Source: Anaerolineae bacterium
GTDB taxonomy: Bacteria; Chloroflexota; Anaerolineae; Anaerolineales; Villigracilaceae
NCBI GenBank assembly: GCA_017303655.1
Contig: JAFLCE010000010.1
Coordinates: 1 to 64,000 of the forward strand
Direction: 5' to 3'
Length of the DNA: 64,000 bases
Positions within the stretch are counted from its first letter, which is position 1. Each line of letters starts with the position of its first letter. The notes beneath the pieces are model-generated. The model saw nothing but the letters and a program-made list of their open reading frames with translations, ran no database searches and was not told where the DNA came from. Position numbers and translations under genes: made by a program. Below, piece after piece: positions 47,689 through 59,600 of this stretch.

Positions 47689-50600
47689 TTACTCGCTTTG
47701 CACTTCAACCAATACCGCCCGGATGACGCGACGATACAGATACATGTCACTCTCCGGCAGGTAGACCTGACAGGTAATGAGGGTCAGGTAGGAAGCATCC
47801 TCAAGGTGCTCGAAAGCAAAACTAGTGGTAAAGGGTTTGCTCATCCGCGAATTGCGAACCTCAAAGACATACTTCTGTCCATAGAGATGGATGATGATCT
47901 GATCACCATATTTGAGTTTCTTCAAATTTGCAAAGGGACCATCCACGCCATCGGCATTGGTGACATGCGCCGTGACCACCGAGTTACCTTCCCAGGTGGG
48001 GAAGGCTGTGCCATTGAGCCAGCCGACGTTATTGGCAAGCCAGGTGACATCCCATTCACCTTCGGCTGTTTGAGGTACGCCGATAATGCTGGTCTTGATG
48101 CCGAGCGATGGGATCTCGATCCACAGGTCGCCGAGATCAGAGTAGGCGAGTTCATCCGGCTGAACGGGCAGAGCCGTGATGCGACCCGGAGCGAAGCCAG
48201 TGGCAGGCAAAGCAGCGATAGCCAAATTGTCGTCATCTCTTGCAGCACTGCCGCCACCACCCCCCGTAACGACAGGATTAACAATCTGGAAGTTGCGGAT
48301 GAAATCGGTGCCGTTGGCGATGCCGTTTCCTGCAAGGGCAAGGGCGGTGTTATTAGCTTGTACGATGGAAGTAGTACCGCAGACAAACAAGCGATAGTAT
48401 CCGTCCGTAGTGAGCGGAGTACTCAGCGTGACAGTTGCAACGAAAGGACCAGAGCCGCCGCTGTTGCTATATGTCACCGAAGTGACCGGGTTGATGATAT
48501 CCGGCGCAACCACACCACCCGCACAGCTGAGGGTATTGAAGACACCCGTCGCAGAGCGGACGAGGATGTAGTTGGCAGGGTTATCTACTTCATCGGCTGC
48601 GGTCGTGCTGGTAGGAACATCGTACACATCCTTATTGAATGTAACGATCAGTTCTGTGATGCCCAGCGCAGGCGAGATCACTTCGCTTTCGGCTACAAAG
48701 CCATCACCTGTGTCTGGATTGGAATTGATGCCGTTGGTGTTTACCTGAAGCAAACCAGCATCGATCACAATGGCTTTGTTTGCACCTAGCGAGCCCACGT
48801 TACCGGGGTTGGGCAGGTTCAGGCTGGCGTTATTGAGTGCGATGTCTTGAATACTGCCACCATTGAGGGTCAGGGATGTCGGTGCGAAGTAATCCAGGTC
48901 GGGCGTATTATCTCCAGGCACGATGAGATAGGTGAAAGTAAGTGTGTCCGTGCCGCTACCGCTGACATAATTAGCAAGCCCGTCCACTGCGCCTAATTCA
49001 AGCAACAGTTGCGGTGTACCGGTCACGAAGACGATTTCATTGAAGGTAACTTCAATCGTGATGGTATTACCGGCGAAGTAGGTTCCGTCTGCATTTGGTG
49101 AGGTGACATTGCTCACTGTGGGGGAGCCGTTATCAATGATGAAGTCTGGGTCGCTGCCTGAGAAGGCTGTCCATGCTGTAGCGGCGACGCCATCATCCAC
49201 GAGACGATATTGCCACTTGTACGAACCAGCAACGAAGGGTCCGCATGAACCGGTGCTGGTTTCAACGCCGCTATTGGTGAGCGGGCTGATGCAGGTGGCT
49301 GTATTGGTAAAGGCGGCGGCATTATCCACAACTTCCACTTCAAGAGTGTATTGATCGCTTTCAGCGTCGGTGGCTGTGGCTTTGAACACGACCGATGTTT
49401 CGTTTGTGGATCCACCTTGTGAGATGGCTGTGCTTGCATCGGTTCTATATTGGTTGATTGCAGAAGCGACTGGCGCATCATTGATTGCAGCTATATCCAC
49501 CGTGAACGTTGTTTCGACGAACAAGCCGCCGGTATCCGTAGCGCGGACCGTGATTTGAGCAGAACCGTTTATGCCTGGTGCGTAATCGAGCGCAAGGTTC
49601 TGGTTGCCAGCAATGGTCACAGAGGTGAACATTGCTACATTCGTGTTGGCTTCAATGGTATAGGTCAGGGCGCCATCGGCATCTTCGACATCTGCAAAGG
49701 ATATCCACAGGTCGATGGTGGTGTCGGGGGCATTTTCGATAACGTTGACATTGGCAATGCCGCTCGTCGTCGGGTTGTCATTGATTGTATTCACGGTAAC
49801 AGTAAAGGTCGTTTCGACGAACAAGCCGCCCGTATCCGTTGCGCGGATCGTGATGTCTGCTGTGCCGCTTGTGTTCGGCGCGAAATCAAGCACAAGGTTC
49901 TGGTTACCAGTGACGGTCACGGAGGTGAATAGCGCTGCATTCGTGTTGGCTTCGATGGTGTAGGTCAACGCGTTATCTGCATCTTCGACATCTGCGAAGG
50001 ATGTCCACAGGTCGAGGGTAGTATCCGCCGCATCTTCATTGACTGTGACCGGAGCAATGCCACTGGTCGTTGGGTTGTCGTTGATAGCATTTACTGTGAC
50101 CGTGAATGTCGTTTCAACGAATAATCCGCCCGTATCTGTAGCGCGGATGGTGATATCTGATGTGCCGCTCGCGTTCGCTGCATAATCAAGCACAAGGTTT
50201 TGGTTGCCAGCAATGGTCACGGAGGTGAACAGCGCTGCGTTTGTATTGGCTTCGACTGTGTAAGTCAATGCGTTATCAGCGTCTTCGATATCAGCGAAGG
50301 ATGTCCACAGATCAATGGTTGTATCTGCCGCCTCTTCGTTGACCGTGACTGGAGCGATGCCGCTCATGGTTGGGTTGTCGTTCAGGGCGTTAACAGTGAC
50401 GGTGAAAGTCGTTTCGATGAACAGCCCGCCCGTATCCGTAGCACGGATGGTGATATCGGCTATGCCGCTCGCGTTCGGTGCAAAATCAAGCACGAGATTC
50501 TGGTTACCAGCAATCGTCACAGAGGTGAACAGCGCCACATTCGTGTTGGCTTCGATGGTGTAAGTCATTTGTGCATCGGTATCTTCGACGTCGGCAAATG

Positions 50601-53600
50601 AAGTCCACAGGTCAATGGATGTATCTGCCGCATCTTCGTTGACCGTCACCGGAGCAATGCCACTCGTGGTCGGGTTATCGTTGATGATACCGATATTAAC
50701 AGTGAAGGTTGTTTCGATGAACAAGCCGCCTGTATCTGTAGCGCGGATTGTGAATTGCGCAGAGCCGCTTGTGTTCGGTGCGTAATCGAGCACAAGGTTC
50801 TGATTGCCCGTGATGGTGACGGAGCTGAAGAGCGCCGCATTGGTGTTGGCTTCGATAGTATAGGTTAACGCGTTATCAGCATCTTCGACATCCGCAAAGG
50901 AAGTCCACAGGTCGATGGATGTATCCGCCGCGTCTTCGTTGACATTGACATTTGCGATGCCGCTCGTGGTGGGGTTGTCATTGACGGCATTGACCGTGAC
51001 AGTGAATGTGGTCTCAACGAACAAGCCACCCGTATCCGTGGCGCGGATGGTGATGTCTGCCGTGCCGCTCGTATTCGGTGCGAAGTCGAGGACAAGGTTC
51101 TGCCCAGCAACGATATTCGTGAACGTGAACAACGTCGTGTTGGTGTTACCCGTGACACTATACGTCAATTGATTATCGGCATCTTCGATATCCGCAAAGG
51201 ATGGGAAGAGGTCGATGCTGGAATCAGCCGCATCTTCATTAACTGTGACCGGAGCAATGCCACTGGTAGTTGGGTTGTCGTTGACGGCGTTGACCGTGAC
51301 GGTGAAGGTCGTCTCAACGAACAGTCCACCGGCGTCTGTGGCGCGGATGGTGATGTTGGCTGTGCCACTCGCGTTTGGCGCGTAGTTGAGCACAAAATTC
51401 TGATTCCCAGTGATAGCCACAGAAGTGAACAGACCCGCATTTGTATTATTCTCGATCGAATAGATCAGCACACTATCTGCATCTTCGGCATCCGCGAAGG
51501 ACGTCCACAGATCGAGGGTCGTATCGGCTGCATCTTCATTCACCGTGACCGGTGCAATACCACTTGTAGTCGGCGCTTCATTGACGTTGTTCACTGTGAT
51601 GGCGAATGTCTCGTCGAAGAACGCAAATCCGCTGTCTGTACTGCGGATACAAATGCTGTAACTGCTCTGCGCTTCGAAGTCGAAACTTGCGGCGGTAAGC
51701 AATTGGTTCCCGCTCAAACTGAAGGAAGCATCATTCGCTCCGCCACAGAAGGAGTAATTGAAGTTATCGACGGGATCCACATCGGTGGTGGAGAATGTGC
51801 CAACGAGCGTTCCAATGGCTAGGTTCTCATCCACGGTGTTGTTCGTCAATGCAATGTCAGTCGGCGTGTCATTGATCGGATTCACGGTGACGGTGAACGT
51901 TGTTTCAATGAAATCTGTGCCTGTATCCGTAGCGCGAATAGTAATGTTCGCTGTGCCATTTGCATTCGGGGCGTAATCGAGTACGAGGTTTTGTCCGCCT
52001 GTGACGGTGACCGAAGTGAATAACGCAGCGTTGGTATTGGCTTGGATGGTGTAGGTCAGCGCGTTGTCGGCGTCTTCCACATCGGCGAAGGAGGGGAACA
52101 GGTCGATGGTGGTGTCGAGCGCGTCTTCATCCACAGTGACATTCGTGATGCCCGTGGTGGTTGGCACATCGTTGACCGAATTGATTGTAACTCTGAAGGT
52201 GTCTTCGACGTACAAGCCGCCTGTATCCGTAGCGCGGATGGTGATGTCAGCAGTGCCAAATTGGTTCGGTGCGAAATCGAGGACGAGGTTCTGATTGCCC
52301 GTGATCGTTGCAGACGTGAACAACGCGGGGTTGGTGTTGGTTTGGATGGTGTAGGTCAGAGCACTATCGGGTTCGTCTAAGTCTGCGAAGGAAGTCCACA
52401 GGTCGAGGGTTGAGTCGGATGCGTCTTCATCCACTGTGACATCTGTTATACCGCTGGTCGTCGGCGCGTGATTGACGACGACCAAGTAGGTCAATTCTAC
52501 ACTTTCGATGATGGGCGTGAGGTTCACATCGGCTGTGCTTAGGGTGACGCGATATTGCGCATATTGCCCGTTCGGACTGGCGATGACGCCGCTGGTTGCT
52601 TCCCATGCCGACCAGGTGACATCGGGTGTTGCGGTGTTACCTGTGCGGGTTTCAAAAGCGACGTTCGTTCCTGCAGGAGTGGAACCAGTCGAGATCAGGT
52701 TTTGCCAATCGACGATGGAACCCGCGTCGAAGATGCGTGACTCGAAGGCACAAGGCGTGCCATATGGCGACATGCGAATCCAATCAACAATGGCTGACGT
52801 TCCACCCACGTTGTATTCGCTGATGGCGGGACGCATATCTGCCAGCGCGACGTTGTGCTGGGCATAGAATGCGCCATCAATATAGAAGGATGCACTTGTG
52901 GCTGTCCAGTCGATGCGATAACGATGAGGTGTATCCAGCCAGGTTCCTGGGATGAGTGTATTCTGCCCATCACTGGTGCGCGCATAAAGTTGGTTGGTCG
53001 TGTTGTTAGTGCTGAAGATCGCCCAGTTGCCGCCAAAGTCTGCTGCGCCGAGTAAACCCACATGTTGGAACGGACTGGCAGTGAATGTAGCGACGAATTC
53101 CATGCTGCGACCCGGCGTGAACGTGGATGTTGAATAGTATGCCAACGCTCCATCTACGTTGATTTGCCCACTGCCAACGGTGGAGGTGCCGCCCGTCCAC
53201 GGGGTGCTTGTCCAACCTGCGGGCAAGGCTGCGCCACTGAATTCTGCACTGACTGTTGGGTTGAGCATCAACTCGCCATTCGCAGTTTCAGAAATGTAAC
53301 AAGCGTTTGTTCCCGAGCCGAAATCGGAGGTCGTGGTGTCAATCAATCCGCTGGCTGTGGTGACGAATGTCCAGTCGGAGTCAGTGCTGAGCGGGTTGCC
53401 CGCCAGATCTTCGACTGTACTATCCACATGCACGGCATATTGCGTGCCGGGTGTCAGATCACTGTTGGGGTTGAGCGTAGCGGTCAAGCCAGAATAAGTG
53501 AGTGTAAATGGAACAGGAGTGTTTGGTCCGTCAATGACGAGTGTGAAGTTGGCAGGGATGATGGTGGCAGGATTCATCGGCTCGCTGAACGTGACGGTGA

Positions 53601-56600
53601 TGTTGCCGGTTGCATCCACATCGGTTTCATTCGGGGCGGGATCGCGCCCAATGATGGTCGGTAGAGTGACATCTGCGCCGACAGAATAAGTTATGGAGAC
53701 ATCTTCGAGGACAGGCGTTATTAAATTATTTGATGTCGCCAACATGGTTTGGTATTGAATGTAGCGTGTATTGCCGCTCAACGCCGCGCCGGAGGTTGGA
53801 ACAGGTGAGAAGGATGTCCATGTGCCATCAGGCGTGAGTATATTGCCAATGCGATAAGAGAAGGCAAAGGATGTGCCTGTTGGGGTTTGACCGGTCCACG
53901 ACATAGTCTCCCAGTTCACGGCTTGCCCCGCATCGAAGACCTGCGAAGTGAAGGTACATGGTGATGCGTACGGGCTGACGTGCATCCAGTCTACAACGAG
54001 GGCAGGGCTGGATGCCGTGTAATCACTGGCTGCTGCGCGCATCTGCCCGGGGACAGCGATATTGCGTGTGATTACTAGTGTGCCATCAATATAGAAACTT
54101 ACACTGCTGGCGTTCCAATCGATGCGGTAGGTGTGGGAACTGCCAAGATAGGAAGCCCCGAGGGGAGTTACATCATCGCCGCCGCTGCCGGTGTGAACAC
54201 GTGCGTAAAGCTGAGCGCCATCGCTGCCAGTAGAGAACATTGCCCATGGCGGACCATTGAAAGTGGGGTCGCCACCGCCAAAGCCGACATGTTGGAAGGA
54301 TTGGTTGGTAAATGTCGCTGCGAATTCGAGAGAAGTTCCGGCATTTAAGAGTGTGTCATTGCGAATGGAAACACCATTCAAAGTGACCAGTCCGCTGCCG
54401 AAGGTTGGAGCGGTGCCTGTCCATACGCTTGACGACCAACCAGATGGCAGAACAAAGCCATCAAACTCTGCCGCAATGGTGGGAGTCAGGATCAATGCGC
54501 CATTGCCGATCTGCATTGGGTAGGTGCAGCCAAGCACACCGTTGTTGAAATCGGTGAGCAAGGTGTCGTTGAGCGAACCGGAAGGTGTAGTGAAGTTCAG
54601 CGTTGCCGGAGCAATGGGTGAGGTGGACGGGTTCGCGCTTGCATCTGCCGAGGTGACGCGGAAGTAGTGGATGATATTCGGCGTGAGCCCGGTCAATGTA
54701 ATGGAGTGGGCGGTGACGAGAGCGCCGTCAATGGAGTTGAGGTTCAGGTTGTTCGAATCCGTTCCAAAGTCCACGCGGGAATCGGAGGCTTCATCCGTAT
54801 CCCAAGTGATGGTCACAGTTCCGTCTGGATTAACCGTAGCGACGATGTTGGAGATGACCGGTCCGGTGGTATCGAGCGAATAGATGGCTTGGAAGTCGCC
54901 GCCTGGGTTGGATGGGAAGACCGCATATTCGATACCTTTGATGGTTTCGGTCGTGTATGTCACCGGTGTTCCGTTGCGAGTGATGCTTTGCAGCGGACCC
55001 GCGTTAGATTGAGTCGGGAGTAGGGCGTACAGTCCGTTTGCGCCGCCGCCGACAGAGACGTGGAAGTCGAGCGCGTTGCCGTTCCATGTGATGCCACTGA
55101 AGGCGGAGAAGTTGCGTCCGTCCACCCAGTTCAGCATTTGTTGGGCAGAGACAACTGGCACACCAAGAGTTTGTGCAGAGCTGACAATCGCTGCTGCCGC
55201 GTTCGTGGCATTGGCACCACCATCGGTGTGGATGTTGGTGGTGAAAGCGCCGTAATAGCCGGGCGAACCGACTGCATTATTTAGCAAGGAATTAATATGA
55301 AGCGGGTAAGACTGCCCTGATTCATCCGTCATCTGCGTGGTAGCTTGGTAAACATCAATCATCGTGCCGTCGAGGTCTGCGAAACGCATGGGCATGCCAG
55401 AGCCGGTAAACATGCCAGGGCGGTCCTGAATCCAACTGGAGGGCCAGTAGTAGTAGTTCGTATCGAAACGCATACCGTTCTGGTATTGGATCTTCGGTTG
55501 TGATGACCAATCACTAAAAGCGATGCAATGCGTGCGTTGGGTGCGCTGAGGATCGATGCTGGGGAATTGCAATTCGAGTGCAGGGATCTGGCTTGCATAA
55601 TCCGCGGCAAGGGATGCCGGGGTGAAGTTGGCACAGCCAGTATTGACGTGAACCGCGAACTCATGTCCCTGAGTCTGGTAGGATGCCACTTGCGCGTTTG
55701 TGATAGGCGCATTGGTATACATGTATGTTGTACTGAGAATACATTCCCAGTCGTTTATGCTACACCCAACCGGGCTGGCGGCATTGTAACTATTGAGGCG
55801 GGAGATGATGTCGCCGCCACCATGTTCGTCATGAGTCATGACCACAACTGCTTTTTCAAAACGCGGGAAGTACCAGAAATGTGGCAATGGATTTTTATCC
55901 GCGTTCATCGAGAGAATCATATTGACTAGCAGACGCTGTTGTTCATCTGCCTGTGGGATGGTGATCTTATTGAAGTCGACCCAATCCAACTGTGGGTCTC
56001 CGGCTGCGTTGCCGAAGAATAAATTATCAGAGCGGATCGGACCTGCCTGTCCATCGCGGTTCTGCCCTTCCCAAGCTGGGTTGCCTTGTCGTGTATAAAC
56101 GACCGAACGTGCAAGGTCATAGGTGAAGGCGGCTGCCTGCCCGCCATTCAAGCCGACATCGGTCATTGTCACAGCGGGGTTGGCAGTCGCTGTCGATGCA
56201 TTGGAGTACAAGGTCGCAATGGATGTTGCGCCATTTAACGTGTATCGATCTGCTATGCCATGATATTGAATGGTCTGATTGACGATGCCTTGCCCTGGCG
56301 TACTGGCAGTGTTTACGAGCAGGTATCCTTCACTGAGAGTCGAACCCGCAGAGTTCAAGCCAAGCAAGCCTGCTAATTGCGGGTCGGGTCGCATGGCAAT
56401 GAGATTGCCGCCAGCATTTACCCAGTTCGTGAGCAAGCCCACTTCGGTGGGAGTCAGCGTCATTTCGCCGAGGATGACCACTTGATAATTGTTAAGCAAA
56501 GGAGCAGTCAAGTTGGAGATATCGGTGGCGGTGAATTCATTCAAGCCTTCGGCGCGCAGGATCTCTGCATAGTAACGGCTGAACGGATTCGCAGCACTCG

Positions 56601-59600
56601 AAAGCACGAGGATCGGTCCACCGGGACCTTCATTGGGCGGCGGTCCGAGCGTGGAAAATGTCCAGGTCGAGTCAGAGCCAAGCGGATTACCCGCCGCATC
56701 TTTCGCGCCGGAAGCGGCACCCACAACCCGAGCTGTGTACGTCGCTGTGAGTGAGAGCGGGGAATCGGGCGTGAGAGTCGCTGTCCGCGTGGCGGGGCTA
56801 TAAGAAACAGAAGCAGGCACGAGGTTGTTTGATCCGTCGCGCAGTTCGAAGGTGGAGGTCGTCAGCGTAAGCGGATCCATTGCTTCGTTAAATGTTGCAG
56901 TCACTGTCGTCCCAAGGCTGACGTTGGTTGCGCCATTCACGGGAGTCACAGACGTGATAGTAGGCGGCGTGTTATCAATGGGGACATCCGGCGCGAAGAG
57001 CACATCCACCCAGTAGTTGCTGGCATTGAACGTACTGGCAGGGAAGCCGCTGGCGTTGTAGTTATACACGCCATTGGGTCCATCGGGGTCGCTATTTGCC
57101 AATGCGTGCAGAGGCGCATTATAAACTTCGGCGGTGAAGTAATTATTGGCTGCGGCATAATTGCCAGATTGGGTGAAGTACGAACCAACATAAGTTGTAT
57201 TCGCATCAATATGAATCGGCGTATCGAAGATAATTTCTTGCCAGCCAACATCGGCAGAATTATTGGTGTAATTCTTGGCTGCAAGTTGAGTCCCATTTAA
57301 TTGCCAGAGATGCCCAATGAATGGACCAGTGTTGGTTGCGCCTTTATAGAAAGTGATACCAAGAATCGTACCTGAGACATCTGATTTAAATTTAAAGCCA
57401 GCCTCAATAGCGGTGGGGTCGTTAACCGAAGCGGAACCTGTGATCGGGCCTTGTTCCCACACACTATAAACTTGTGGCGTAGCATCAAAGATGACATCTA
57501 CCCAATAATTGGCACTTTGATAGGTTTGCGTGGGGAAGGTGCTTGCACCATACTCATACACACCATTCGGACCATCTTCTCCATTCGCGAGCGCGCGGAG
57601 TGGGGAGCTGTTGAATGCAGCGGTGAAGTATTGGTCATCGAAGGAATATCCGCCGCCACTGGAATGATACGAAGCGATGTAAGTTGTGTTCGCCTGAATT
57701 TGAACTGGCGTGCTGAAATACACTTCCTGCCAACCGGATGCGGTCTCGCTTGTGAAGGTGGCTTCGCCGAGCTGCGTCCCATCGCTCGCCCAAAGGTGAC
57801 CGATGTGTGTGCCAGTATTGGCGACATCTTTATAGAAGCGCAAGCCGGTGATATAGCCTGCTTCGGTGGACTGGAACTTAACGCCGACTTCGATAGGTTG
57901 CCCATCGTTGCCAGAGCTTGCGGGGGTGAAGGTGTCATTCCAGATTGAGCAGGGACAGACTCGTTCAATCACATCGATGGAAATGGGTGCAGATGCTGCA
58001 CCGATATTCCCACTATCATCCACAGCGCGGGCACGAATATTTGCTGTTGAACCAGGCGTAGATGGAATCCAAGTGTAGGTCCAGGCTTCACGTCCGGTTG
58101 CCATGATCCAGGTTGTGCCATTGTCGAGCGAAATTTCCACGGCGCCGACAACGCCTCCGCCTGAGTCTGCTGCTGTGCCGCTAATGATGAGCGGGCTGCC
58201 GCTGGGCGCATCTGCGCCACTGATTGGGGAGGTGATGGAAGCTGTAGGGGCGGTGACATCTGTCGAGGCAGAAGCAGCCGTCAGGTTGCTTTGAAGCGTG
58301 GCAGGTTGCACACCCATATCTGCGAACAAATTAACCGTGGCTTGCTGCATATCCACATCTTCGGTGGTCACACCACGGTCGTGATTGCCATCCAACCCCC
58401 ACATCCATTGAACGGTTCCTGCGCCAAAGACTAATGCTCCGCTTGGCGCGCGATACATGGAGAGGTGATGAGTCTGCCCGTTTGAGTTGGTGGTCGAGAG
58501 CCAGAAACGCCCATCGGGATAATCGTCTGCGTACAGAGCCTGTTCTTGATCCCATTCGTAGCCGAGTGTATTACTTTCGAGTGTGCCATTCATACCAGAT
58601 GGAAGCGATGCCAGCGATGTGTTGCGCCAGAAACGCATGTCATCATCCTCTTCAGGGACTTGAATGGTGTCGGTGTTGCCCATCCAACTGATGGTGCCCA
58701 TCAGTCTGTTTTCAGGGTTGCAGCCATCGTGCCCGATAACACCACATCCGTCACGCCAAAGACCCGTCCATGTATCTGGATCTGGGTCACAATTGCTGTT
58801 GCCCTGACAGGTGTAATGTTCACTGCCAGCCAGGGAGCCTTCTTTATAAGAGACAAGTGTGCGGAAGGGCGTGTTATTTCCGTCTGTGCTGTTCTCCCAG
58901 CGCGTCTTCCAATAGACAGAGTTGCCGTTAAAGAAGGCGAGATGCACACCTGCGTCTCGCGCAGCTTCCACAGCGGTGCGTTGTTCGGCAGACCAGTATT
59001 CATCGTGACCGATGGAGAGGAAGACGTTGTGTTCCAAGATTTCGGATGCGTTACGATGCGAATCTACATCGGTGAAATAGCTGACGTCATATCCATTGCG
59101 TTCCAGCCAGCGGATCATTGGATACTCGGAGTTAAACCAAAAATCCTCGGTTGAATTCGATCGGGTAAGGAAGGGACGGTTATAGCTGACTTTGTATGCG
59201 TGATTCGGAGCGGCGTATAAGCTGTACCCACCATAGCCGTTATATGCCTGCCAAGTAGTGTCGGAAGTCTGGAACAACAGGTCGGAGTTGCCATCGTCAT
59301 CGCGGACGATGAAGGTGATATGACTCGCGCCAGGTGTCGCGTCATCACGAACTAGCTTCGCAATGTATAACCCTGATGTCGCATTTGCGGGAACTGCCCA
59401 TGAAGCAGATTCTGCCCAGTTGCCGCAGTCTAAAAGATTCACGCCGCCTGTGGCATCGAACAGACAGGCTGGTTGGGTTTGAGGCAGTATGGCTGAGGGA
59501 GAGATGGTCGTGATCAGGCGTGCGCCATCCCCGTTGTAGTAACCGATGCGATAGATGTTGATGTGATAATTATTCGAGTTAGTGTCGATCTTAAAATGGA

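Noticed and set aside
49480..52490. Assembly duplication as the cause of the 300-bp repeats
   Set aside because: The units differ from each other at many positions and encode coherent domains, so a simple assembly artefact is unlikely, although the copy number could still be wrong.
40000..53700. Many plus-strand frames rich in Cys, Gly and Ile opposite the repeat regions
   Set aside because: They follow the repeat period of the minus-strand genes and reflect biased codon use of the Asp/Thr/Asn-rich repeats.
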